Part shown: in pieces, positions 34,651-47,106 of the stretch
Layout: each line of letters starts with the position of its first letter
Position numbering within the stretch: the first letter of the stretch is position 1
NCBI RefSeq assembly: GCF_030272615.1
Contig: NC_081405.1
Span: 571,504,752 to 571,568,751, forward strand
DNA length: 64,000 bases
From: Cryptomeria japonica
Lineage: Eukaryota; Streptophyta; Pinopsida; Cupressales; Cupressaceae
Direction: 5' to 3'
The notes under the pieces: generated by a model
What the model was told of the DNA's origin: nothing
What the model saw: the letters and a program-made list of their open reading frames with translations, nothing else
Database searches by the model: none
Program-made: the position numbers and the translations under genes

Positions 34651-35640
34651 AGATGGGTAGTGAATGACAAGGGCATTTTATGACTGTAAGTGGTGTAGGG
34701 TTTTTTAGTCTACGCCTACCATAATGACATTGCCAGTGGTAAGCCTGGAGCGTCCCTTGATGTAGATATGATAGCAGACAATCAAACGTTTCAACTTCAT
34801 TTTATTTTTGAAGGTGTTCATACACAATTTTGTGCTATATCTTCTTTCATAGAATGAAGCTGAATTGCAAATGAAGAAAAATAATAGCAGTTCAAAAAAT
34901 CTATGAAGAAAAAGGAACTAAAGAAATGCAATGATCGGCTCCAAAGACATCAAACCACTACTAACAAAACTGAGAGTCTAAAATATGATAGGGAATAGTG
35001 TGAGTTGTCCTGAAATAAAATATTTTATTTTCAATTTCAACTAAAACATAATTACTCAGCCATTTAATGTTATTAATAAATGTTTAATTTATGAAAGAGA
35101 TAAATGGTTGGCCACAAGTACATGAGTTACTAAATGCACACAAATAAGTGAATTTGATATTCAAAACTATCTACAACGAAATCAATTCTTGTCCATTACT
35201 CATTTATGTTTGCAATAAGCATCTTTCTTTGTTTTTCTTAATCTTTATTCATAGTTACGTGCATATTTCACATTCTATAATTAGGATATCAAATGCTATG
35301 GCTGAACACTAGCATGATGTTTGTGTTGTGGTATAGATGTGTGGAAACATAATTATAAGATTGTTATATTATAGAGATCATAAATCTAGATATCGCATAT
35401 TAGTTCTAGCTCTTCTTGGATATGGTATCAAAGTTGACATACAGTCATAAAGCCATTATTAGCAGATCTATCCATTTCTAGTAAAGAGAATTGAGAAAGT
35501 CATTTTGATATTGAGAGTTTCTTATATGTTTACCTATTGATCATTATTAAGCCATAATATTTAGGTCTATTTATCTCTCTTGTAAAACCCCTGTAAGTGT
35601 CCTAGATTGTCCCTACCACTCACTCTTCAATGAAATAGTG
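34651..35640. other. CACTA internal sequence, AT-rich
   Basis: About 1 kb without credible coding potential or repeats. Confidence 0.5.
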
Positions 35641-35649
35641 GAGTTCTAA

Positions 35650-36240
35650 AGATTTGTTGCACAAGATGGTGTTGAACGTATCAACAAGGCTAGCATGGAA
35701 GGCATGTTCAAGCTTCCACTTGTACAACTTACAACAAATGATTTGTTGATAGAAGAAATTATCGAAATAGGGATACAATCGAAAGACAAGTAAGTACATA
35801 CAAACCTCCTCAGTTGAAATTAAAATCTTTGTATAAAAAGAGTACATTGAATCCCAATCCATCAAAGAATTTTATTACTAGGTCTACATTAAGCACATTG
35901 TTGTTCCTAGAATGAAAGCAATTGAGTTAACTTTAGAATATGACCCCTAACAAACTTTCTAGACCAAAATGTTATCTGCATTCCCTCCTGAAGAGATTGA
36001 ATATATTAGGAGACACAAGGATGTTAATTTTGTGCATTTTGGTACTATTCAAGTCACAAAAGGGTCTTGTATTCCTGAAAATTTATACTTGTATCATATC
36101 TTGCACTCTATGACTATCATCAAGTTGACTATAATAATGCTTGTCAATTTTCTAGACTATCTAGATTGAGCAAAAACTCCATGTGTTTTACCTTTTCCCA
36201 AAATCTTACTGCTCATGCAAGAGACAAATCTCATGCAAAA
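35650..36240 (+). pseudogene. Possible caulimovirid-type movement-protein remnant
   Basis: A decayed coding stretch passes through several frames. Segments visible include FKLPLVQLTTNDLL (about 35705), YKPPQLKLKSLYKK (about 35800) and, in the frame at 35969, a Pro-Pro-Glu-Glu stretch followed by NFVHFGTIQV. A 'y-x-H-x-G-x-I-q-v' core of this kind occurs in 30K-superfamily movement proteins of plant pararetroviruses, which are common as ancient endogenous copies. At least three frameshifts and several stops are present. No neighbouring RT or protease supports it, so it could be another protein. Confidence 0.35.
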
Positions 36241-36579
36241 GTTAAGTATGGTTCTTTAAATTTTTTTTTTTGGGGTGGTGGTGGGGGGGGGTGTTAGTTC
36301 TCTTTATGGGTTGAATATGTATGGAAAATTCAAATATGTCATAATCCAAATACAAATCCCATATTCCATGATGAATACCAATAATCCTTACATTCCTAGA
36401 TAGTTGGCCTTATGTTAGAACTCTTAACGGAGAAGTTTAACTCCAAAAAGGTTACATAAACACAATAGAGATACCGATGGAGACTTAATTGGATGTAGCA
36501 TGACGCACCAAAGTTGTTAGAGTATGCTAAGCTAGTACATAATGTTTCCTAAAGCCACATTAGTATTTTACCCAGATCA

Positions 36580-37500
36580 TTATCTACCAAAAATAACTAT
36601 TCTAATCCTTTTGAGGATTCATTTCATGGTGCTAGATCTTCATTTAGTTTCACTTCTTGTTGGAGAAAAGAACAGTTATTTCTTGAGGTAGATGAATATC
36701 CCATCAACAAAGGACAAGACCCTTTCTAGAATATAACAAATTCTACTCCAACAAAAGATCATGGGGGTTTCACTTAGTGAACTTGGGTTATAACACATGC
36801 ATTCATAACATACTATATAATCCCCCTATTTTCAGAAAATATTGCCCTTGACTCTTTTTTTGTCACCCCCTCCCAATACATAGCCTGAATTAAAAGCCCC
36901 TATTTTCACCAAATATTGTATTTTTTCATAGCTCAAATTAAACCCCCCCAATATGAATGCACGTGATATAATAAATTGCTTAGTTAACTTGAAGCCCCCA
37001 TGAAAAAGATAAGGGAAAGAAGATTGTTAAATATCATGTATTTTGTATCATGGTTTATACTTTACCAAGAGTAGAAACTCTTGAATGGTATAAGGAACAA
37101 AAAGAATCCTATTTCAATAATGGAAGATTGCCTCCTATAAGAGGAAGTTTTAAGTTAAAACATGAGATAGTTTCCCTATTCCAATACGCTTTCCAGCCCA
37201 ACATAGCTGGAGAGAAAGAGACATCTAATGAATTCAAACAAAGAAATTGTATTTCAAGGTTCTATGAGAATCTACAACATGATATAGATGATTTTTGTAC
37301 AAAAAAATTATCTTTCAAAGATTCAGTTGTTGTTATCCATAACAATGTATAGAAGATTGGTAATATTGTTGTAGCTAAACATAATAGTTTGAAGTACACC
37401 AAGTTGTCTTTAGGACAACTCAAAACTTACTTTGAACAAATATTAAATAATTTAAAAAAACTAGGAGATGATATTGAAACCGTACCCAACTATGTCTAGC
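36580..37500 (+). pseudogene. Unidentified decayed coding stretch in the CACTA element
   Basis: Two open segments, about 36583-36729 (with FEDSFHGARSSFSFTSCWRK) and 37050-37352 (starting MVYTLPRVETLEWYKEQKES), have protein-like composition. The second continues past a stop with YTKLSLGQLKTYFEQILNN, a helix-like segment. I do not recognise either. They may belong with the virus-like fragment upstream or be a second captured gene. Confidence 0.35.
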
Positions 37501-37554
37501 CATCTAAACTATAACATACCTTTGTCATCAGTACATTTAATAGAATAGATAAAT

Positions 37555-37679
37555 CTTTTAATGACTTATCAACATCGTTAGATTGTCTTGTTAATCAGGA
37601 TTAAAAGCCTGAACGCATAGCTCTTGTTAATCTTTTAATGAGTTATCAACATCGTTAGATTGTCTTGTTAATCAGGATT
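37555..37679. repeat. Tandem duplication (48 bp, offset 77)
   Basis: CTTTTAATGACTTATCAACA followed by TCGTTAGATTGTC... occurs at about 37555 and again at 37632 with one mismatch. This suggests a recent slip. Confidence 0.85.
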
Positions 37680-37799
37680 GATTTCCTTATGATGATGAGA
37701 ACTACCTATTCCATACAACCCTAGTATCTTGACATTGATAATGTTGAAGACCCCTGTCAATTGCTACAATCTAGATTGTTTATCTAGATTGACCAAAAA

Positions 37800-39042
37800 C
37801 TCTATCTAGGTCGGCCTCAAATGCATTCATCGCTATAAATAAAAAAATTTAGGATGCCTCATGTGATTGATGCATGCATTTGAGGTCGACTTGTGTAGAA
37901 CAGTGGATTAACAAAGCAACTACAAGAAATATTACTTCTGGGTACTTCTAACCTTGAAAGAGTCTTTCTAAATATCAAATGATGAAGGAATCCACAATCA
38001 ATTTCAGTTTATGAGGCCTCTAATCCCAAAAGCCCCAAATTTTCATCAAAAAGCCCTAAAATCTATGGTTTCTCCAATCTCCCACATCCATTTTACAACT
38101 TTTGCATTTTTTTAGTTTCAAAAGCCATTATTGGCTTTAGGATCTCATGAGTGATTTTATTGATTTTGTTTTATGTTGGACACTCCTCCTTGGTCTCAAA
38201 GGTCTTCAAATTTGAATTTGTTTGCCTTGGTGCACCTGCACCACAAATACCTTGTTGTAGTTTCAAAGGGTAGAAAAAAATAAGCATTTTATTTACCGTC
38301 CTAATAGACCATCCATCATAACAATTATTACCAATATTGATATGTGCATTGCAAACAAAGTCCTAGAGGAAGGCTCTTTCTATTGTAATACCAAGTGAGT
38401 GTTCATAGACCTTTTGTAGGGTCCTCCTAGCCTAGAGTTAGGATTTTGAAGCCTACATACATTGATTTGGCCTTGTGGCCATCGATGAGTGCTCACCCAA
38501 TAGGACAAGTCTTGAGACTAACAATTTTGGAAGTGTGGCATTGTTGAGAGCCAACACTTATGTGTGAGCCCCGTCTTCACGTATTATGATTAGTTTCCAT
38601 ATTAATACTTGACCCTATCCTCATGGTGTTGGCTCAATTCATATTAGTGTGTTTTGTTGAAGAAACAAGATGTGAGAAGTTTGATGTAGAGGCAAGGGTA
38701 GAACTCAGTATTTCATACTAGGACAGCAACCACATTGATTAGACAAGTCAGATAAGGTCTCTCCAATGTTTAGGATACTGAATTCACATTACACACTCAT
38801 GGATTACCCCAATTAGACATTAGTCAACTTAATATCTTATACAAGGATCGCATACCACAAAGCCATTAGATATGTTTTGAGATGAAAAAGAAGAGTTAGA
38901 TGGTTTTGGTTCAATGATGATAATTTCTATTTTCAAGTAATTTGATTCGGTATATTATACTGAAACTTGATTTCATAACTAACATTTCAACTTCTATATA
39001 ACTAGTTCTATAGCCCGATTTTCTTGCCTATGAAGAAAGACC
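37800..39042. other. Spacer upstream of the transposase gene
   Basis: An imperfect hairpin pairs TCGGCCTCAAATGCATTCAT (about 37804) with a complementary segment near 37870. The rest is AT-rich with no gene. The transposase promoter should lie in the last few hundred bases, but I cannot point to it. Confidence 0.5.
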
Positions 39043-42000
39043 ATGTCAGACAATATCAACGAACAACAAAATAAGGAGACAATTGCTAGATTGTGGTCTA
39101 ACTTGAAAAGAAAAGGTGATGGAAAATGTTATTGTCTGTGCAAAATTTGTAAGGGGTTAAAGACTAGAAGACTTCTAATCAAAACAACGAAGAAACACTG
39201 TACGCTGCATGGTCACATTGAAGGTGGACATGATTATCATCCATTGGTAAGTTTTTAATTATATCATTTTAACAATTTATATACATAATAAATCACCTAA
39301 TGATGAGGTCATGATCACGGTTTATTTATGTTTATCAATTTTATATAGGTCGAGCACCTCGAAGCACATGGTATGGATCAACACAACCCTGAGAATATGG
39401 TTTTCAAAGTGGACGAACATGGAGGTGTGAATATCGAAGCTGAAGATAATGATCCCATCGAAGATGACGATCATGAGCCAGAAAACATAGTTGAAGATGA
39501 TGGCACAAATACATTGATCCATGACTCATTTAGTACTCGCGCAGCTGATCATGATGATGAAGATGACCTTGATGTTGTTTGTGATGTCCCTCTACTTGAG
39601 AAGGCATCTGAGGCCCTTTACAAAGGCTCATAGGCAACTCTTCTCTCTATTGTATTGTTGTTTATGAACTTGAAGGTTATGAATGGTTTATCCAACATAA
39701 CAATGTCACGTATGTTAAGGTATGTCATATATGTCATAATAAACTGTGAATCATGTTGTACCATAATGTTCTTTATATTAACAAATTATATTTTTTTGTT
39801 GTAGATTGATAGGTGAGTTTTTGTTACCACCATCAAATATTCTACCTCAGTCATACCGAGAATCATTTGCTGTTATGAAAGATATTGGAATGGAGTATCA
39901 AGCAATAGATGCTTGTCCCAATGATCATATTATATATCACAAACAACATGAATTTGAATTGAATGCCTTGAATTTCATATCAATAGATATCGAATAGATC
40001 AAATAACAAAAAGGGTTCCTCGCAAGGTTCTTCTCTATATTCCCATTATTCCATGTATGCAACGATTATTCAAGTGCACTAGCTTGGCACAATTTATGGA
40101 TTACCATGCACACAATAGAAGTCGAGATGACATTATTCGAATGCCTACGGATGGTTTAGTATTTATGGACATAGAGGAAAAGTGGCCACACTTTAAAGAA
40201 GAACCTCGTAATCTCGGGCTTTCATTGGCAGTGAACGGTGTCAATCCATTTGGAGAGATGAGATCTGTTTACTCAGTATGGCCTATTTTTGTTATCAACA
40301 ATAACATTCCTCCATGGATGTCAATAAAGAGGGAGCACATAATGTTGGCAATGATTGTTCCAGGTATTTTATCATTTAAATATAGTCATCTAAATTTAAT
40401 TATAAATATTGTAGTAAAATGGTCATAATAATTATGTAATGTTTTTGTTCATTCGATTAGGTAAGTACCAAGTTAAAGATATGAATGTATATATCGAGCC
40501 TCTTATCAACAATTTGCTAGAGTTATAGAATGGTGTCACTATGTATAATGTCTCTAGACCAATAGGACAAAGACAATTTCAATTCTATGTGATGCTTCTA
40601 TGGACAATACATGATGCCCCGAGGCTAACACATTTTTGTGGTATGTTATAGTGTTTAAGTTGTGCATGAACATTGTAATTGAAAAAATTATCATATTTAA
40701 TCCAATTATACATTATCTTGTAGGTCTTCAAACAAAGGGAAAATTTGCATGTCCTGTTTATGGTCCAATGATGAAATCTCCTCATTCAAAAAGTTTAGGA
40801 AAGCAGGTGTTTGATGAGTATAGGCACTTTCTCCACAAAAATCATAAGTATCGAAATACTGAAAAACATCTTTTCAATGGGAAAGAAGAGAATACATCAA
40901 AGCCGTGAAGAATGACACCTCACCTGTGGAAGTTGGAATATAATAGAATTAACCTTCAAGGTAATGTCATTCCATCTATTGGTTTGTCATAAAACATCTT
41001 TTCTATTTTGTTTTGTTTACTGATGATGTGATTGATGATCATGAAGGTCATGAAGGCATAAATGACCACCTTCCTAAGGGACTAAAAAGTTATCGCCGAC
41101 AATTTAGTAGGTTTCCCTACTACGAGCAGTTACAAATTGTTCATTTATTTGATAGTATGCATATTGGAAAGAATATAACAGAGATAGTATGTAAAATATT
41201 GGATGGAAGGCGTGGCAAAGAAAAAATTGTCAAAATATGTAGTGACATTCAAGATTCCAATCATGCAATGATAAATGTCATTCAATCAAATAGCCATGGA
41301 GACCAGATTAATATAAGTGAGCTTCCTTGGTTATTAATGGACCAACAAAGCAATGCTATAAAAGAACTCATACGAAATATTTGATTTCCCACAGGATTTG
41401 CTGAGAACATAAACAATCTCATATCAAAGAAAAGTGAATTTGGGCCAGGGATGAAAACGCATAATTGGCATACCTTCATTAAGGTAATTCATGTTCTTGT
41501 GTTTTTAGTATGTATTTAAGTACTGCGCGTACGTGTACTTTTCATTGTATTATGTTACAAAAAAATGAAGAGATAATTTAATAATCATTGCAGTACGTTC
41601 TACCTCTATCTCTCCCAGATGACTTCGACAATAATGCCAAGCAAGTCATATATGATCTTGGAAAATACATGAGGTAAGTAGTGATATTTGTTCAGTTCGT
41701 TGTATAGATATTATATTTGCGATTTGTTTTACTTGTTATGTAATATATTTTTTTACATCTTGAATACCTTGTAGGTGGTTGTCATGTAAAGAAATCCATA
41801 AAGACGATATAAAATATTGGAAGAGAAAAATTCCTCATTTAATGTGTAAAATGCAAAAGTGTCTACCTCTATCTTTTTTCAATGCACAAGAACACTACCT
41901 CATACACCAAGTTGAGGAGATTGAAATGTGTGGACCTGTACACACTAGGTCAATGTGGATGGTTGAGAGGCACTTGAAATTTTTGAAGGCTTTGGTTCGA

Positions 42001-43141
42001 CAAAGAGAACATCCTGAGGGTTCTATGGTGGAGGGATATATGGTATACCAGACTATGGTGTACATTTTTTAATATCTTCCTAAGTTTACAGCAAAGATCC
42101 ACGTGGATCACATTTGGGATCCCAACACCATTAACAAATTCGAAGGGGAGTACTTGACAGGGAAAGGTAGATTCAAGAAAGTGAGAGGTAATTATAAATG
42201 TTATTGTAGTTAATTAATTCTTAATCTTGAAAATAAATCGATTGTAAGATGTTATTTATTTTTTGTACAGTTGGTCGAGAGTGGGATGCACTACATTTGT
42301 ATATTGCAAACAATATTGATTGGATGACGGTATGGATTGAACATTGTCAATATTATGGACGCATATTAACATGGGAAGGTGTGGCTTCATTGGTTAAAGA
42401 AGCACATTGTAATGGAGATTCCAATGTTATGCAAAGGGAAATTGATTTAGCATATGGTTTAAGAGATAAACAAGTATGTATAAATTTATTAATCACCCAT
42501 ATGTTTATCAACTCACAATGCAATAAATTTTACATGTTTGGCATATCACAGGTCAAACACCACAATGCTATGTGCTGCAATGGTCATAAATTTTGCATAA
42601 AAAAGTTGGATGACATGAAGAAAACTTGTGATTCTGGCATCACTGCAGTCTTTGAGGTGACAAATATTTCATCGAGAAATGTCATACATCCTCAATAGTC
42701 TCAAAATTGATACTATGGTATTTTGGATGATATACTTGAGTGTGACTTTAATTCCTTCAAATTAGTTTTGTTCGTTGTCAAATGGTACAGGCTACGATTG
42801 AATAAAAATGATCCTGATAGAACTGTTATTGAACATGATAATGGTTTTATAATGCTAAATACAAGGTCATTTGAACCAGTTGGGGATGAGCCCTATGTTC
42901 TTTCAAGCCAATGTGAGCAAGTATTTTACTCAGAGGTTCCATATAAACCGGGTTGGTCATTTGTTGTTAGACATGGTCCAAGAGGAAGGCCGATAAAGTA
43001 TAATGTGATGGAAGAAGAAGATATCGAAGAAGAAGATACCAAAGAAGTAGAAGATGAAGTGGATGATGATCATGATTGATAGTTTCTCAATGATGATGAA
43101 GAATAACAAGAAGAAGAAGAAGAAGATGATGATGATGATGG

Positions 43142-43218
<77 letters not shown>

Positions 43219-43296
43219 CTGATGTTGATGTTGATGCTGATGCTGATGGTGGTGATGGTGATGGTGATGGTGGTGATGATGATGGCGAAGATGATG

Positions 43297-43361
<65 letters not shown>

Positions 43362-43405
43362 GATGTTGGCGATGATGACCTTGATGTTCATGATGATGAA
43401 GAATG
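39043..43405 (+). pseudogene. TNP2-type CACTA transposase, multi-exon
   Basis: Domains in order: a Cys/His transposase-associated region (CLCKICKG, then HCTLHGHIEGGHDYHPLVEH across an intron); the Transposase_21 core (LPQSYRESFAVMKDIGMEYQ, AIDACPNDHIIYH, LGLSLAVNGVNPFGEMRSVY, SVWPIFVINNNIPPW, FDSMHIGKNITEIVCKILDG); DUF4218 (FNAQEHYLIHQVEEIEMCGP, HPEGSMVEGYMVY); and DUF4216 (VLFVVKWYRL, SSQCEQVFYSEVPY). Introns are clear: 39247-39348, 39720-39804 and 40364-40460 all have GT/AG ends and keep frame. Stops (for example 39631 and 40527) and a frameshift near 39987 show that it is dead. After the TGA at 43077 the same frame continues into an acidic repeat tail ending at 43405. It would cut and join the TIRs. 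Confidence 0.92.
43080..43405 (+). repeat. (GAT)n trinucleotide expansion coding an acidic tail
   Basis: About 320 bp of GAT/GAA triplets with a few GGT and GCT/GTT variants. In the transposase frame it reads almost pure Asp/Glu, ending GDDDLDVHDDEE-stop. Stops TGA-TAG (43077-43082) and TAA near 43104 separate it from DUF4216. Frames giving poly-Met, poly-His or poly-Ile are artefacts. Confidence 0.93.
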
Positions 43406-43571
43406 AAATGTATGAGGTATGCCATTAGTATATTATTGATTTAATATTGAATTCTTGATAGAATTTTTTTTACATAATTAATTCATTATGTTTTGAATTC
43501 TAATGCCATTACATAATTAGTTCATGATGCACCTTTTAATATGGAGATGGAGATAGGGAGAGTGACTAGTT

Positions 43572-43812
43572 ATGTGACATTTTTAAAACTATGTTTATTT
43601 ATGGAAATTAGATTGTTTATTAGCTAGGTGATGGATGTTGATTTAAAATACATATGTGATGGATCACATGTTTATGATGATGCATATGGCATTTTTCAAA
43701 CTTTGTGTTTATTTATAGAACATGGATTGTTTATTACCTATGTGATGGATGGTGATTTATGATACATATGTGATGGATTACATGTTTATGATGACACATA
43801 TGTGATGCTAAT
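43572..43812. repeat. ~122-bp tandem duplication
   Basis: Two adjacent diverged copies share ATTGTTTATTA, then GTGATGGAT.GTGATTTA, then ATACATATGTGATGGAT and ACATGTTTATGATGA. They lie in the spacer between the two CACTA genes. Confidence 0.8.
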
Positions 43813-43939
43813 TGTGATGCTCAATTACATATATGATGACACATCATGTGATGCTTTTGATGCTTATGATATGTATGTATTTATTGTTTATCAACTTACA
43901 AATGTAGTAATTCTTATGATTCTCAATTGATGGTGTTGA

Positions 43940-44255
43940 TTCTAGGTATAGTCCCTGTGTGATGTTGTCACCCTTGGTGGGAACAGGTCGTTGACTACAG
44001 ATATCATCAACCATTTAGTTGAGGATCTTGCATAGTCTACATAAAGTAAAGGTAAGGAATTAAAAAATTTACAATGATTTTGATGACAACATCTTTTTAT
44101 TATTTAATACTATTTTTGTCTACAAAGTTCACATTGTTCATATTGTGTACTATGTAATTTTTAGCTAACATAAGATAATTGAATTACATTGTACAAGACC
44201 CTGAACACCTTTGACGAGGATCCTGCACAGTCTCATGGATGGACAGGTATAACTA
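43940..44255 (+). other. Possible 5' exons of the SET/TNPA-like gene
   Basis: Two short segments bounded by AG and GT, about 43950-44050 and 44200-44247, hold parallel text (GAGGATCTTGCATAGTCT and GAGGATCCTGCACAGTCT). Both could translate to an Glu-Asp-x-Ala-Gln-Ser motif. They may be upstream exons of the gene at 44495. The evidence is weak. Confidence 0.3.
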
Positions 44256-45440
44256 GTCAATACACCCTATACAAATAGTTTTTTTTTTTTAAATTACTTG
44301 GAAAAAAAACTTCCTCGATTTTTTAAACCTCGACATTAGCAGCAAATATTATATAGTTATCAACACCTGAGGCCCCGATTGGACTTATTCCAATTTTAAT
44401 CCCAAAATCAACTTTAGGGCTATCTTCTTCATCAACATTATCCTTATTTGCAAAAGTTCTCTCTCATTACTAACTAACTCTCTCATTTCATGGAGTGCAG
44501 GTACCCCCAAATAGGTATTTGTCAGATCTATCTTCGTTGAGTGAGGAAAATGTAGGAATAGAAAATGAAAGTGACACATGTAGTGGGTCTACAATAGGGA
44601 GATCAACAAGAGGCCAAAAGAATAGAAGAAAATTCAATAAACGCATGAAATTTTTCCTTGCTCAAGGGGGGTCATGTTCTTATGATGATGAGACCAAAGG
44701 CAACATTGAGGTGCCACTAAGGTACAGACATCTACAGAAACAATGGGTGCCCAAGGAACTTCCTCCAATAAACACCGACTTTTGTGTTAACGATAGGATA
44801 TATCCCATAGCACCTTTGTCGTTACATGGTTTAGGCTTATTTTCCATGGACGACATAAAGGTCTATTACAATAGAGTTGCTAAATTGATGGAGTTTGTTG
44901 GACCTTGTTACAATTACAATAATTGGATGCAGATTGTTAAATATAAAAAAAGTATGTGTAGGTATGCACTATCAGCAAAATATATACAATAAAAAGATAA
45001 TGATCAAAGTAAACGAGTGGTTGTATACATTGATGGTCGGCCAAAAGCAACAGGGAATATTGCAGGTTTTATAAATAGTACATGACCTGGGTCAACTAAT
45101 AAACAACCCAATTGCATATTTGAGGCGCATGAGGGAAATCATGTATTTGTATGTGCGATAAAATCAATAAGTGTAGGCGAAGAGCTTCTAATCAATTACA
45201 GTTTGAATCGTATAGGTAAAAACAAAGTTAATATCATGGGGGTGGTACATACTATATACCATTTAAATTAACCAACCTCTAATTAATGAATCCAATATAC
45301 CATTTTATTATGAAGTTTTTTTGTTAAGTCTATTGGTTTAATTTCGCTAACGTTTTTTATTTTTTTTTTTGTCACAGGCTGACATGGATCCATCACATAT
45401 CGTAGATAGGGATGTAGCTTATGACACTTCTACCGAGCAG

Positions 45441-45577
45441 GTAAACCTCATTGTAATTGTACAAATTAGATAGAAGAAAACTGTTACATTATTATGTTCT
45501 TTTTTTTAGTAAACCTCATTGTAATTGTACAAATTAGATAGAAGAAAACCGTTACATTATTATGTTCTTTTTTTTAG
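45441..45577. repeat. 68-bp tandem duplication at an intron start
   Basis: GTAAACCTCATTGTAATTGT and the following 48 bp are repeated at 45509 with a single mismatch. The duplication copies the 5' splice site and places a new T-run plus AG between the copies. Near identity suggests that it is much younger than the surrounding decay. Confidence 0.9.
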
Positions 45578-47025
45578 TAATTTATACTAATTTTATAATT
45601 GTTAATGATATTCTTGACACAGACGGATGTTTGGGGAAATGGAAAGGGAGTTGCAGTACTTGAGCACCTTTCTAGGGATGTGGAATCATTAGGGTTAAGC
45701 GATGATGACCCTGAAGATCCCACACACCTTATAAAATTTTTTTAGATGCCTCTTAGGAAAATTAGAAAAGAGATTGTTGCTTTGGCAGCTGTGAATCCTA
45801 TTATTGATGAGATATGAGAGAGGGTGGAATTATTGCTTCGGACAACAGAAAACTTGCAAGTAAGCAGTAACGAAAGATTTAATTATAACAAAAGTTCAAT
45901 AATGGTTTATATCTTATTCTCTTTTATGTCATTAACTAAAATATGTACATATTGTTTTTACAGGAATTTATCCGCCCTCATCAAAGTCATTCCCACGATC
46001 AGGGTGTTGCAAGATCTTCAGGTTATGATGATTTTCTTGTATTATCACTTGCTTGGCTTATCACTCTGAGTACCCAAAATACATCATACTTGATACTATC
46101 AATTTTCAAAACAAAGGTTAATCCTTGTTTACAATTCTTGCACTTTTCATATATTTAATGTATTATTCTTTAGGTGTTGTCAATGTTACTATGCAAATGT
46201 CGTCGTTGCCTCATTAGAGGTTACCCTCACCTATATTGTCGACTGCAATGTCGGCAACACATAGCATGCAGACATCCTCTAGTGCACGTCATATTGGCCC
46301 GCTCATTGTTGGTAGATCCCTATTTTTCTCTATCTTATGTCATGTGTTTATTTCCCTTCAAGCATTCTTTCTTGAATTCTAATGCCATTTCATAGTGGAT
46401 TCATTATTTGCAGGAGGAGATTCACATGAGGATGTGCCTGAGGCGACTACTGTTGATAACATACCATCATTTCTTGGATCTTCTCGTATTGCTAGTATGA
46501 GAACGTTGCAGGCCACATTGGTGGTGAGCGATGAAGAAATGATTCCCTTAAAGATACAAAAGGTTCTAGGTACTTTAAAATTATTATTATATATACTCTA
46601 ATTGTAATTTACTTTATGATCACTCGTTTTGGACTAATGATCCCATGAATTTTTTGCAGGCAATGATATTTTCTATAAACATCTTAGTGACATTGCATTG
46701 CAGATATTTGGGCCCACCATACATAAAAGGTGGTACATCATATGTGAACTAACCCTAATCCACTATTTTGATTTCATATCATTGCTAGAATAGTTTTCCT
46801 TTGATCCATTTCTTGAAGTGTAATAAATGTAGCTTCAATTCATTTCTAAATCTAATAGGTTTGTTTTTTCTTTAAAGGGTGGAATGACCAAGAAAAAAGG
46901 TTAAAAGATGAATTGACAAACCAAATGGTTGAGTGGTTTGGAAATGACACCTTTGACAAAACCAAGCTCCTTGAAAAATCTGGCACATATCTAAAGTATG
47001 TGATGGACCAATACAGGACCCATTT

Positions 47026-47106
47026 AGAGAGGGACCTAAAGTGCAAGCATCCCCCCATGATTCTAGAGAGGGACCTAAAGTGTGAGCGTCCCCCCATGAT
47101 TCCAGA
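47026..47106 (+). repeat. 39-bp in-frame coding repeat
   Basis: Two copies plus the start of a third give the peptide unit ERDLKC(K/E)(H/R)PPMI(L/P). It is in frame with the TNPA-like exon. Confidence 0.88.

Noticed and set aside
42957-43428. Poly-Ile, poly-His and poly-Met ORFs
   Set aside because: Other frames of the (GAT)n expansion. Only the Asp/Glu frame continues the transposase.
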